DNA from: Hymenobacter rigui | Lineage (GTDB): Bacteria > Bacteroidota > Bacteroidia > Cytophagales > Hymenobacteraceae | NCBI RefSeq assembly: GCF_003944715.1 | Contig: NZ_RWIT01000005.1 | Span: forward strand, 310,001-374,000 | Direction of reading: 5' to 3' | DNA: 64,000 nt | Shown: positions 55,001-63,042 of the stretch, in pieces | Numbering within the stretch: the first letter of the stretch is position 1 | Layout: each line of letters opens with the position of its first letter | The notes under the pieces: generated by a model | Seen by the model: the letters and a program-made list of their open reading frames with translations, nothing else | Database searches by the model: none | Told to the model about the DNA's origin: nothing | Program-made: the position numbers and the translations under genes

Positions 55001-55545
55001 ATGATATACACTGCCATAGCTGCATATACACTGCCATAGCTGCCAAATTTAATACGGCAGAAGAGGCCTGCTCATTTGCGGAGGCGGTGCAAGAGATTTG
55101 TCGCCCTTTTGACTATGAAGTTGTAGTTAATAATCCAGATCTTGATGAAGAGACAAGTCCGGGTGTACGCTTGTTTCAAACCAAAATGTCTATCAACTTA
55201 TTACTTGTTCTAAATTATCCCTCGCACCGAAGAATCAAGGTTTCGTCTGATTTAATCTACCTCGAGTTGGGAGAAGCTACTCTACCTAAATACGGAGGGA
55301 AAGAGAGAAACTTCATCGATTGTATTCTTAGTGTGAGTCAATTATCTACACCGATAAGTTTGTATTGGCTATTTGCCCTCGAATGGCCTAAAGACCGATA
55401 TGTGAGATTCAAAACTGGCTCAGCAGAGGTATTGATTAGATAATTGGAGAATAACGGCTGGAACTGGGCGGAGAGCTTACGTGATATTTCGTACGGCTCC
55501 TACCATCTTGACTTAGACACGCCGCTGATCTTTCAGATTATTTAA
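55001..55545 (+). pseudogene. Orphan gene broken by a 20-bp duplication and an in-frame stop
   Basis: An AT-rich coding region reads in one frame from about 55024 to 55542 (AKFNTAEEACSFAEAVQEIC, KMSINLLLVLNYPSHRR, YWLFALEWPKDRYVRFKTG). It is interrupted only by TAA at 55441-55443, after which the same frame continues with ENNGWNWAESLRDISYGSYH and DLDTPLIFQII to a stop at 55543-55545. The natural start ATG at 55001 is out of frame because of the 20-bp tandem duplication at 55004-55043. With one copy removed, ATG joins the frame exactly (MIYTAIAAKFN). The restored product would be about 174 residues with one stop read through. No family is recognised. A shorter product from GTG 55087 to 55443 (118 residues) could still be made. 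Confidence 0.75.
55004..55043 (+). repeat. Perfect 20-bp tandem duplication
   Basis: The unit ATATACACTGCCATAGCTGC is present twice in direct contact (55004-55023 and 55024-55043). It lies directly after ATG 55001, and because 20 is not a multiple of three it shifts the frame of the gene. Confidence 0.98.
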
Positions 55546-55556
55546 TATCATAGGTT

Positions 55557-55955
55557 CTATCTAGTCAGATACTCCTCCCCATCATATACCGGGGCCATGT
55601 GTTCCTCTTCCTCTTTGGTGAACAGCCGGGAGCGAATCAGAAACCGGACGCCCAGCGGGATTTCCAGCGAGAAGCTGGCCCCGCGGCCTTTCACCACATC
55701 CACGGTGAGTTGGGTATGTTTCCAGTATTCAAACTGCGAGGCACTCATGAAAAAGTCGCAGCCGTGAATCTGGCCCAGCCACACGTCGTTTGTGCCCACG
55801 CGGAACTCGCCCTTGGCAAAGCACATGGGCGAGGAACCGTCGCAGCAGCCGCCGCTCTGGTGGAACATCAGCGGCCCGTGCTCGTCGCGCAGCAGGTCGA
55901 TGGTGGCTTCGGCGGCGGGCGTTACCAGTACGCGTGGGGTGGGTTCAGTAGGCAT
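55557..55955 (-). CDS. DUF779 family protein
   Basis: A 132-residue protein of the DUF779 family: VTPAAEATIDLLRDEHGPLM, then FHQSGGCCDGSSPMCF with the characteristic Cys cluster, and EYWKHTQLTVDVVKGRG. Proteins of this family are commonly encoded next to aldehyde dehydrogenases of the AldB type. Here it follows the ALDH gene on the same strand (a repeat fills the 141-bp gap). It may be an accessory or redox/metal protein for that enzyme, but the role is not proven. Confidence 0.94.
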   Translation of the reverse strand: MPTEPTPRVLVTPAAEATIDLLRDEHGPLMFHQSGGCCDGSSPMCFAKGEFRVGTNDVWLGQIHGCDFFMSASQFEYWKHTQLTVDVVKGRGASFSLEIPLGVRFLIRSRLFTKEEEEHMAPVYDGEEYLTR

Positions 55956-55980
55956 TATGGAAGGAATTTTGGAATTAACA

Positions 55981-56077
55981 GAACGTCATGCTGAGCTTGC
56001 CGAAGCATCTTTACCGTGCAACTAACTGAGATATAGCATTGCGGTAGAGATGCTTCGGCAAGCTCAGCATGACGTTC
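55981..56077. repeat. Perfect 30-bp inverted repeat (GTCAT-ended family)
   Basis: Arms at 55981-56010 and 56048-56077 are exact complements over 30 bp with a 37-bp loop. They contain CGTCATGCTGAGCTTGCCGA and GAAGCATCT. It lies between the co-directional ALDH and DUF779 genes, probably inside one transcript. Confidence 0.95.
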
Positions 56078-56096
56078 CTATTTCAGCGCAGTTTGC

Positions 56097-57623
56097 TTAA
56101 AAGAAGCCCAGTTTCTGCTGGCTATAGCTGATGAGCATGTTCTTGTTCTGACGGTAGTGGGCCAGCATCATCTTGTGATTCTCGCGGCCGAAACCGGAGG
56201 CTTTGTAGCCGCCGAAGGGCGCGCCGGCGGGGTAGTCATGGTAGCAGTTCACCCACACGCGGCCGGCCTGAATGGCGCGGGGCACCTCGTACAGTTCGTG
56301 GGCGTCGCGCGTCCAGACGCCGGCCCCGAGGCCGTAGAGCGTATCGTTGGCAATTTCCAGGGCTTCCTCCACGGTTTTGAAGGTGGTTACCGATACCACC
56401 GGCCCGAAGATTTCCTCCTGGAAGATGCGCATTTTGTTGTGTCCCCGGAACATGGTGGGCTGGATGTAGTAGCCCTCAGCCAGGGCTCCATCTTCCTGCT
56501 GGTAAGCGTCGCCGCCGCAGAGCACCTCGGCCCCTTCGGCCTTGCCAATTTCCAGGTAGCTCAGGATTTTCTCGAACTGGTCGTTGCTGGCCTGGGCCCC
56601 CATCATGGTTTCCATATCCAGCGGGTTGCCCAGCTTAATGGCCTTCACGCGCTGAATCACCCGCTCGATAAACTCGTCGTAGATGTCCTCCTGAATGAGC
56701 ATGCGCGAGGGGCAGGTGCAGATTTCGCCTTGGTTCAGGGCAAACATCACGGCCCCTTCAATGGCTTTGTCGAGGAAGTCGTCGTCGGCGTCCATCACGC
56801 TCTTGAAGAAGATGTTCGGCGACTTACCGCCCAGCTCCATCGTCACCGGAATCAGGTTTTCGGCGGCGTACTGCATAATGAGGCGGCCCGTGGTGGTTTC
56901 GCCCGTAAAGGAGGCCTTCTGGATGCGCGGCGACGAGGCCAGCGGCTTGCCGGCCTCCAGCCCGAAGCCATTGACTACGTTCACTACGCCGGCCGGAATA
57001 ACATCCTGCAGCAGTTCCATCAGCACCATAATGGAGGCCGGCGTCTGCTCGGCGGGCTTCATCACCACGCAGCAGCCGGCGGCCAAAGCCGGGGCCAGCT
57101 TCCAGGTAGCCATCAGCAGCGGAAAGTTCCAGGGAATAATCTGGCCAACCACGCCCAGCGGTTCATGAATGTTCAGCGACAGGGTGGTCGAATTCAGCTC
57201 CGTAGCCGAGCCTTCCTCGGCCCGGATTACGCTGGCGAAGTACCGGAAGTGGTCCACGCACAGGGGCAGGTCGGCCAGGGTGGTTTCCCGGATGGGTTTG
57301 CCGTTCTCCACGCACTCCACGGCGGCCAGGTGCGGGAGGTTTTTCTCCATGATATCGGCAATTTTGATGAGCATATTGCTCCGCTCGGTGGCCGAGGTTT
57401 TACCCCAGGTTTTGAAGGCTTCGTGGGCGGCATCCAGCGCCAGCTCAATGTCCTCTTTTGAGCTGCGGGCCACTTTAGTAAAGGCCTGCCCGTCAATGGG
57501 CGAAATATTCTCGAAGTACTGGCCTTTCACCGGCGTTACCCACTTGCCCCCAATGAAGTTGTCGTAGTGGGATTTGAACTTGGGCCGATCAACCAGCGTG
57601 GTGGGTTTTTCCAGGGTTTCCAT
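56097..57623 (-). CDS. NAD(P)-dependent aldehyde dehydrogenase (AldB/ExaC-type)
   Basis: It oxidises aldehydes (probably acetaldehyde or similar) to acids in the cytoplasm. The 508-residue protein has the cofactor-binding region [20 protein letters not shown], the catalytic Glu in [13 protein letters not shown], and the catalytic Cys302 in [13 protein letters not shown]. The C-terminal [20 protein letters not shown] is typical of this branch. A DUF779 gene follows on the same strand and a divergent AraC regulator lies upstream, an arrangement known for inducible aldehyde dehydrogenases. Confidence 0.97.
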   Translation of the reverse strand: METLEKPTTLVDRPKFKSHYDNFIGGKWVTPVKGQYFENISPIDGQAFTKVARSSKEDIELALDAAHEAFKTWGKTSATERSNMLIKIADIMEKNLPHLAAVECVENGKPIRETTLADLPLCVDHFRYFASVIRAEEGSATELNSTTLSLNIHEPLGVVGQIIPWNFPLLMATWKLAPALAAGCCVVMKPAEQTPASIMVLMELLQDVIPAGVVNVVNGFGLEAGKPLASSPRIQKASFTGETTTGRLIMQYAAENLIPVTMELGGKSPNIFFKSVMDADDDFLDKAIEGAVMFALNQGEICTCPSRMLIQEDIYDEFIERVIQRVKAIKLGNPLDMETMMGAQASNDQFEKILSYLEIGKAEGAEVLCGGDAYQQEDGALAEGYYIQPTMFRGHNKMRIFQEEIFGPVVSVTTFKTVEEALEIANDTLYGLGAGVWTRDAHELYEVPRAIQAGRVWVNCYHDYPAGAPFGGYKASGFGRENHKMMLAHYRQNKNMLISYSQQKLGFF

Positions 57624-57726
57624 TCGAAGTAGAATTGGTGGGTTATTGGATAAGCCAAGCTAGGCCCCGATACTCCCGAAACAACTCACCTATTCTCTCA
57701 ATAAACCATACCTATCGTCGCAACTT

Positions 57727-57742
57727 GTAAGTACTCACTTAC
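57727..57742. promoter_or_regulatory. Candidate operator between ALDH and araC-type genes
   Basis: GTAAGT-ACTC-ACTTAC is a perfect palindrome in the middle of the 274-bp divergent promoter region. A further inverted pair, TATTGGATA (57644-57652) and TATCCAATA (57756-57764), surrounds it. Such sites fit a binding region for the adjacent AraC-type regulator; no experiment supports this. Confidence 0.5.
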
Positions 57743-57897
57743 CTTACAGTGCAACTATCCAATACCGAACCGGGTTTGCAGATAAACGTAGGAAAGGCGG
57801 AGCTATTGGTTTCTGCCAGAACTGTTTCTAGCTTTAGCTGCCGCCAGGTAGCTGGCCGCTTGCTCAGTGTCCGGATGCTTCACCTTACGTTAGCCGT

Positions 57898-58818
57898 ATG
57901 ACTTTTGTGCCCGCTCCCATTGCCCTGCGTCAGCCCGAGCAGCTTACCACGCTGGTCGAAAACCGGACGGTGTACACCTTGGAGGCCTTCGAGCTGAACG
58001 TGTTTGAGACGCACCGCACGGCCCACCAGGTACCGCTCAGCATGGGCCACGTGGTGCTGACCACCATGCTGCAGGGAAAAAAAGTGATGCACCTGCCCGG
58101 CCAGCCGTCGTTCGACTATTTGCCGGGTGAGTCGGTGGTGGTGGGCGAGAATGAAACGATGGTCATCGACTTTCCGGAGGCCGATGAGCAGCACCCCACC
58201 CAGTGCCTGGCCGTGGCCATTCCCACCGATACTATCCGCCAGACGGTGGACCTGCTCAACGAGGAACACCCGCGCGCCGAAGCGCACCTGCCCTGGCACC
58301 TCGACACGCTGGACCACGCGCATTTTCAGAACACCCCCGAACTCACCGGCACGCTAGAGCGCCTCGTGCAGCTCTCCCGCGACACGGGCCGCGTGAAGGA
58401 TGTACTGGCGGGTTTCACCATCCAGGAAATGCTCATCCGCCTGATGCAGACGCAGGCCCGGCAGCTGCTGTTTCATAACTACCAGCAGCACGCCACCTCC
58501 CACCGGTTTGCGGCGGTAGTCCAGTACATCAAGCAGCACCTCACCGAGCAGATTACGGTGGAGAAGCTGGCCGAGCTGGCCTGCATGAGCAAGGCCACTT
58601 TCTTCCGGGTATTTAAGCGCGAGCTGGGCCTCACCCCTGTCGAGTACATCATTCAGGAGCGCTTGCAGGAAGCCAAACGGCTGCTGCGCAACCCGCTCAC
58701 GAAGGTAGCCGACGTCTGTTTCCGGGCCGGCTTCAACAACACGGCGTATTTCCAGAAGCTCTTTAAGCAGTACGAAGGTGTAACGCCCGGTGCCTACAAG
58801 CGTCAGGCATTGGGGTGA
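57898..58818 (+). CDS. AraC-family transcriptional regulator
   Basis: A 306-residue regulator with an N-terminal AraC_N-type sensor domain (VLTTMLQGKKVMHLPGQPSF, DYLPGESVVVGENETMVIDF) and a C-terminal double HTH. The helices read HRFAAVVQYIKQHLTEQITV, EKLAELACMSKATFFRVFKR and VADVCFRAGFNNTAYFQKLF. It is transcribed divergently from the aldehyde dehydrogenase gene, so it probably activates the ALDH-DUF779 unit in response to an aldehyde or alcohol; that is inference from context. The stop codon lies at the start of a (GTGA)5 tract. Confidence 0.95.
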   Translation: MTFVPAPIALRQPEQLTTLVENRTVYTLEAFELNVFETHRTAHQVPLSMGHVVLTTMLQGKKVMHLPGQPSFDYLPGESVVVGENETMVIDFPEADEQHPTQCLAVAIPTDTIRQTVDLLNEEHPRAEAHLPWHLDTLDHAHFQNTPELTGTLERLVQLSRDTGRVKDVLAGFTIQEMLIRLMQTQARQLLFHNYQQHATSHRFAAVVQYIKQHLTEQITVEKLAELACMSKATFFRVFKRELGLTPVEYIIQERLQEAKRLLRNPLTKVADVCFRAGFNNTAYFQKLFKQYEGVTPGAYKRQALG

Positions 58819-58834
58819 GTGAGTGAGTGAGTGA
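58815..58834 (+). repeat. (GTGA)5 tetranucleotide repeat
   Basis: Five perfect GTGA units begin at the araC-type stop codon (TGA at 58816-58818). Because the stop is in the first unit, length changes would not alter the protein. Confidence 0.95.
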
Positions 58835-58836
58835 CC

Positions 58837-58995
58837 GTCATTGCGAGCGGAGCGAAGCAATCCTTCCTATTCGAAGCGCAAACCCTTGATTTACTCAAAA
58901 GTCCCTTGCGTCTGCACGAACGCCAGGGGCTTTTCGTTAGGTCAGCGTTGAGCACCCTGAATAGGAAGGATTGCTTCGGCTGCGCTTCGCAATGA
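58837..58995. repeat. GTCAT-ended inverted repeat around a hairpin
   Basis: Arms at 58837-58872 and 58959-58995 (GTCATTGCGAGCGGAGCGAA type, ending in CAATCCTTCCTATTC) are inverted with a few differences. The 86-bp loop contains a separate terminator-like hairpin. The outer words are shared with the repeat at 41888-41974. The right arm continues into the upstream open frame of the MFS gene, which is why that longer frame is rejected. Confidence 0.9.
58897..58935 (+). terminator. Probable terminator of the araC-type gene
   Basis: AAAAGTCCC, GCGT and ACGC, GGGGCTTTT pair and a TTTTCGTT tail follows, between the two arms of the repeat at 58837-58995. Confidence 0.6.
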
Positions 58996-59093
58996 CGCTC
59001 ATTCCCCTCCGCTGCAACCTTCCAGGGTGGTTAGCAGTTTGTGCTACTCGTACTTACGCCGCCGCACGCTACGTCCGGCGGTTTTTGCTTTTC

Positions 59094-60305
59094 ATGAGAG
59101 ATTCAATTGCTGAGGTGCAGCCCGCCGCCGAAACGACTGCACCGGCACGCATGGCCCCCGGCTTGGTGTGGCTGATGGCCATAACCTGTGGGTTAGTGGT
59201 AGCCAATATTTACTACAATCAGCCCTTATTGGCCGAAATAGGCCGGGCGTTTGGCCTGTCCGAAAGCTCCGCCAGCCTGATTGCCACCGTCACGCAGGTG
59301 GGCTACACGGTGGGGCTGCTGTTTGTAGTACCGTTGGGCGACAAGCGGGAGCGAAAGAGCCTGACGCTGGGGCTGCTGCTTTGCTCAGCGGTGTGTATGG
59401 CCGGAGCGGCCTTTGCCCCATCCTTTGCGGCCCTGGCAGCGGCCAGCCTCCTGATTGGCATTTTCTCCTCGGTACCCCAATTGCTGATTCCGATGGCCGC
59501 CTCCCTGGCCTCCGACGAGCAGCGCGGGCAGGTAGTCGGCAAAGTGATGAGCGGGCTCCTGATTGGGATTCTGCTTTCCCGCACCGTGAGCGGCTATGTG
59601 GGGGCGCATTTTGGGTGGCGAACCATGTTTTGGGTAGGTGCCATCCTGATGGTATTGCTCACCGCCATCCTGGCCCGGATGCTGCCGCGCAACCAGCCCC
59701 AGTTTGCGGGCAGCTACGGCAGCCTGCTTCGCTCCCTGGGCACGCTGGTGCGGGAACTGCCGGTGCTGCGCCGCTCGGCGCTGGTGGGCGCGTGCATGTT
59801 CGGGGGCTTCAGTGCGTTCTGGACTACGCTGGTGTTCTTTCTGGAAAGCCCCGCCTACCGCTACGGGGCCGAGGTGGCCGGCCTGTTTGGCCTGATTGGG
59901 GCCAGTGGGGCCTTTGCCGCCTCCTTCGCCGGTAAATCCGCCGACCGCAAAGGCGCCGATTACGCCCTGAACCTAGGAATTCTGCTGTTTCTGGTGGCCT
60001 ACGTACTGCTGGGTTTTGGCGGAACTTACCTGCTGGGCCTTATTGCGGGCGTGGTAATCTTGGACGTAGGCCAGCAGATGACCCACATTTCCAACCAGAC
60101 GCGCATCTTCGGCCTCCGCCCCGAAGCCCGCAGCCGCCTCAACACCGTGTACATGACGGCCTGCTTCATCGGAGCCTCCGCCGGCTCCTTCCTCGGCGGC
60201 CTCGCCTGGACTCATTTCCAATGGCCCGGCGTGTGTGCCGTGGGCCTGAGCTTGGTGGCACTGGCGTATCTGGCGAATCGGTTTTATGGGCGGCCTGTGG
60301 CTTAA
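59094..60305 (+). CDS. MFS transporter
   Basis: A 403-residue major facilitator with 12 predicted helices. The loop 2-3 signature appears as PLGDKRERKSLTLG, and the second half has FAGKSADRKGADYALNLGIL. The first helix is LVWLMAITCGLVVANIYYNQ. The pattern GLLFVVPLGDKRERK and the YYNQPLL word are common in the Bcr/ProP-like or sugar-efflux branches, but the substrate cannot be given. The start is set at 59094 (MRDSIAEVQP), because the frame upstream runs through the palindromic repeat. Confidence 0.93.
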   Translation: MRDSIAEVQPAAETTAPARMAPGLVWLMAITCGLVVANIYYNQPLLAEIGRAFGLSESSASLIATVTQVGYTVGLLFVVPLGDKRERKSLTLGLLLCSAVCMAGAAFAPSFAALAAASLLIGIFSSVPQLLIPMAASLASDEQRGQVVGKVMSGLLIGILLSRTVSGYVGAHFGWRTMFWVGAILMVLLTAILARMLPRNQPQFAGSYGSLLRSLGTLVRELPVLRRSALVGACMFGGFSAFWTTLVFFLESPAYRYGAEVAGLFGLIGASGAFAASFAGKSADRKGADYALNLGILLFLVAYVLLGFGGTYLLGLIAGVVILDVGQQMTHISNQTRIFGLRPEARSRLNTVYMTACFIGASAGSFLGGLAWTHFQWPGVCAVGLSLVALAYLANRFYGRPVA

Positions 60306-60319
60306 CTCAGCAACCGCGC

Positions 60320-60634
60320 CTAAGGGTATTGCTCTATGTAATGGATTTTATCATCACCTATGGCCTGGCGAATAGTTTGCGCGTCAACACAATTACCATT
60401 TATTGAAGCACGATCAACGGAGCAAATCGTATGTCCTGCCTTCATGTTGCCAATTGTTACGTTGACGACGACCATTGGCTCATTATCAAAAGCTAGACTC
60501 ACCAACATATAATCGTAGAAGTCCCGCTCTGGTGGTACACCATTCATCCCTACACCTGCTCTACGAAAAGTAGCCCCAGGCCAAAACAGATATTCATCTG
60601 CTATTTCAGATAGGGGAACTAGCTTCATTTCCAA
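60320..60634 (-). CDS. Small AT-rich orphan protein
   Basis: A 104-residue soluble protein starting MEMKLVPLSEIADEY; Met3 (60628) is an alternative start. It continues with FWPGATFRRAGVGMNGVPPE, LVSLAFDNEPMVVVNVTIGN and ends in KIHYIEQYP. Codon use is more AT-rich than in its neighbours. It follows rfbD by only 12 bp on the same strand, so it may be co-transcribed. The N-terminal word resembles that of the orphan at 7766-8419. No function is recognised. Confidence 0.7.
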   Translation of the reverse strand: MEMKLVPLSEIADEYLFWPGATFRRAGVGMNGVPPERDFYDYMLVSLAFDNEPMVVVNVTIGNMKAGHTICSVDRASINGNCVDAQTIRQAIGDDKIHYIEQYP

Positions 60635-60646
60635 TTCACATGATTG

Positions 60647-61504
60647 CTACTCCGCCAGCCGAGCCATGCACACCTTCAGGCTCTCGCGCCAATGCGGGAT
60701 GGCGAGGCCCAAAGTAGTTTTCGCTTTGGTTTTGTCCATTACTGAGAAGGACGGGCGGGTGGCTTTGGTAGGGTACTCGGCGGTGCGGATGGGCACGGTG
60801 CGGGTGGGCAGGCCGCCCAGCTCGAAAATGGCCACTGCGAAATCGTACCACGAGGTAACGCCTTCGTTGCTATAGTTGTAGATGCCGTATGCCGTGCTGC
60901 CCGTCTGGATGATGTGGAGCAGGGCCCCAGCCAGGTCAATAGCGTATGTGGGCGTGCCGAGCTGGTCCCAAATCACGCGCATTTCTTCCCGCTCCTTGCC
61001 GAAGCGCAGCATCGTTTTCACGAAGTTGTTGGCATATTCAGAGTAAAGCCAGCTGGTGCGCAGAATGAAATACTGGCTGGTGTGCGGCGGAATTACCTGC
61101 TCGCCTTCTAGCTTGGTGAGGCCGTACACGCTGATGGGCTCGGCCGCGTCGGTTTCCGTGAGCGGCTGGTTGCCGGTGCCGGCAAACACAAAATCGGTGG
61201 AAACGTGCAGCAGCGTGGTGTTGAACTCCCCGCACAGGCGGGCCAGGTTCTCTACCCCGTCCCGGTTCACCTTGCGGGCAATATCTACCTCGTCTTCGGC
61301 CTTGTCCACGGCCGTGTAGGCGGCACAGTTGATGATATACGCGGGCCGATGCTGCTCGAAGGTGGTGCGCAGCACTTCCGGATTCAGGATGTTGGCCTGC
61401 TGCTCCGGCAGAAACACGATATCCGTGATACCGCGCTGTTGCGCTACGTGTTGCAGGCACTGGCCCAGCTGGCCGCTACCACCGAAAACGAGAATCGAAC
61501 CCAT
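60647..61504 (-). CDS. rfbD: dTDP-4-dehydrorhamnose reductase
   Basis: It makes dTDP-L-rhamnose, a precursor of surface polysaccharides, in the cytoplasm. The 285-residue SDR-type enzyme has the nucleotide-binding loop FGGSGQLGQCLQ, the conserved AAYTAVDKAEDE, LHVSTDFVFAG and the catalytic YxxxK (SVYGLTKLEGE), then ILRTSWLYSEYANNFVKTML. The start is ATG 61504; the longer frame to 61603 lacks family similarity. The other rfb genes are not in this window, so the pathway is split in the genome. Confidence 0.95.
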   Translation of the reverse strand: MGSILVFGGSGQLGQCLQHVAQQRGITDIVFLPEQQANILNPEVLRTTFEQHRPAYIINCAAYTAVDKAEDEVDIARKVNRDGVENLARLCGEFNTTLLHVSTDFVFAGTGNQPLTETDAAEPISVYGLTKLEGEQVIPPHTSQYFILRTSWLYSEYANNFVKTMLRFGKEREEMRVIWDQLGTPTYAIDLAGALLHIIQTGSTAYGIYNYSNEGVTSWYDFAVAIFELGGLPTRTVPIRTAEYPTKATRPSFSVMDKTKAKTTLGLAIPHWRESLKVCMARLAE

Positions 61505-61652
61505 AGAATAAAGAGAAGCCGAAATGGAAGAACGGCCGCAAATTACGAAGCGCAATACGAAGTCAGCAAAATAGACCGCCATGCAGCGCCGGAGGCGAAG
61601 CATAACGGTCAGCTAGTTTCAATGCAGTTTATACGCCTTTCCCGCTGCTCTC

Positions 61653-62597
61653 CTACTCCGCGTCGGCCACACCGGCGCCCAGGGCCGGGCCGCCGGGCTG
61701 TACGGGGCGCTTGTTCCGGATGGGCTCGAAGCGTTGCTCCCGGGGCTGTTTCTCGCTCAGGTATTTCCAGTAGCGCAGCGGCATGTGGCGGCGGTGCAGC
61801 TTCAGGTTTTTCCGCTCCGGAATGTTCACGTGGTCGAAATAGGCCTGCCAGAGCAGCTTATACAAAGGCTCCCGTTCATCCAGCACCGTGGCCGATACGG
61901 CCGTGCTGCGCTGGGGCGCAGTACCGGCGTCAAACTGCACAATGTCGGTGCGGTGCAAATCGTAATACAGGCCGTAGTGCCGACGCCGGTCATAGATCAG
62001 CCAGCGCTGGTCGGCGTAGCGCTTGGTGAAGTGGGCCGCAATCAGCGGCAGCACGTCGAAGTCCGGCTCAATGGTGGCGTGGAAAAGGCCGTCCTGGGTT
62101 TTCTCGAAGCGCACGAAAGCCTCCATACGGTGCTTCTCGCGGTACATCTGCTGGGCCAGACGCTGCACCCGGCGCACGTTGTCATCGGCGTAATGCTCCG
62201 ATATGTCACGGCCGGCGCGCATAGCCAGATCGGCGTAGCGGAAAATGACCAGTTCCCGGTCCGGCTGCTCACTCAGGAAAGTATGGAACAGCCGGGTGCG
62301 GGCCTCGGCATCCATGTACTGCAACAGGCCTTTCCACACGCGGGCAGCGGTGGCTTCATCGGTTACTACCTCCACCGGCTGCACAAACAAGCCACCCTGC
62401 ACCGCCCCCAGCGGCTGAATGCTGTTGGGTGCCGATTTCCGGTCATAAACACTGAACAGCACCGTCAGTAGACCTTCAAACGTGCCGTCGTAGGCGTAAT
62501 CGAGAGGCGCGTTCGTAAGCTGCGGGGCGGGGCGAGGCCGGGTTGGCGGGGCACTAGTAGCCGGCAGTGCTGACGCGGAAAAACGTGATACGGCCAT
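61653..62597 (-). CDS. DUF4130 (TIGR03915-type) putative DNA-metabolism protein
   Basis: A 314-residue protein recognised by its core: APLDYAYDGTFEGLLTVLFS is near to the family start (here PLDYAYDGTFEGLLTVLFSV), then GLFHATIEPDFDVLPLIAAH and RYADQRWLIYDRRRHYGLYY. The second half has KLLWQAYFDHVNIPERKNLK and LRYWKYLSEKQPREQRFEPI. The family is usually found beside a radical SAM protein of the TIGR03916 type, as here, and sometimes beside a uracil-DNA glycosylase. The reaction is unknown. A Pro/Ala-rich N-terminal tail of about 28 residues precedes the core. Confidence 0.9.
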   Translation of the reverse strand: MAVSRFSASALPATSAPPTRPRPAPQLTNAPLDYAYDGTFEGLLTVLFSVYDRKSAPNSIQPLGAVQGGLFVQPVEVVTDEATAARVWKGLLQYMDAEARTRLFHTFLSEQPDRELVIFRYADLAMRAGRDISEHYADDNVRRVQRLAQQMYREKHRMEAFVRFEKTQDGLFHATIEPDFDVLPLIAAHFTKRYADQRWLIYDRRRHYGLYYDLHRTDIVQFDAGTAPQRSTAVSATVLDEREPLYKLLWQAYFDHVNIPERKNLKLHRRHMPLRYWKYLSEKQPREQRFEPIRNKRPVQPGGPALGAGVADAE

Positions 62598-62768
62598 ACG
62601 TAAGGCAGCTATTGAAATGAATTGCGCCCCGGTCTGGCGGCAAGCCGTCGGAACGGAGCGCAGTTGACTCGTCAGTACGAAATCGTAGCAACATCAGCTT
62701 ACGTCAACCGGACCAACGGCTTGCAGTTGCCGGACCGGGACGTTCACATTACCGCCATGAGCTGCGCT

Positions 62769-62954
62769 TCAGGCCGCTTCCGAAGACTGCCCGCCAGCTT
62801 TAGCGCGGCTTTTCGCCGTTTCCTGGTGCATCTGCTGCACCAGCGGCAGCAAATCGGCCAGCTTGCAGCAGCAGGCTACCCGAGCCACTTTCATGGGTTT
62901 CGGGGCAGAGGCAGGGGCGGCCGGCGCGTCGGCGGCGCGATGAGAAACGGTCAT
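62769..62954 (-). CDS. Possible small Cys-rich protein
   Basis: A 61-residue frame: an Ala/Pro-rich start (HRAADAPAAPASAPKPMKVA), a CCC cluster (RVACCCKLADLLPLVQQMHQ) and a charged end (TAKSRAKAGGQSSEAA). Codons look like those of real genes here, and it lies between the radical SAM gene and the DUF4130 gene on the same strand. It could be a real member of the operon or chance. No family is recognised. The flanking gap (62598-62768) shows nothing further. Confidence 0.4.
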   Translation of the reverse strand: MTVSHRAADAPAAPASAPKPMKVARVACCCKLADLLPLVQQMHQETAKSRAKAGGQSSEAA

Positions 62955-62970
62955 GGCAGTTGAGTTTCTA

Positions 62971-63038
62971 GTTGCTGGTTGTCAGTTACTAGTTTTTAGC
63001 AGTTAGAAGCACCTTACTAACAACTGACAACCAGCAAC
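62971..63038. repeat. TAGTTGCTGGTTGTCAGTT-type inverted repeat
   Basis: Perfect 17-bp arms at 62971-62987 and 63022-63038 (GTTGCTGGTTGTCAGTT and complement), with partly matching flanks, fill the gap behind the radical SAM gene. It belongs to the family at 2041-2112 and 12915-13008. Confidence 0.88.
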
Positions 63039-63042
63039 TCGT

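Noticed and set aside
58971-59093. Upstream start of the MFS transporter at 58971
   Set aside because: The 41 added residues are encoded by the right arm of a palindromic repeat and its flank, with no membrane or signal character. 59094 is preferred.
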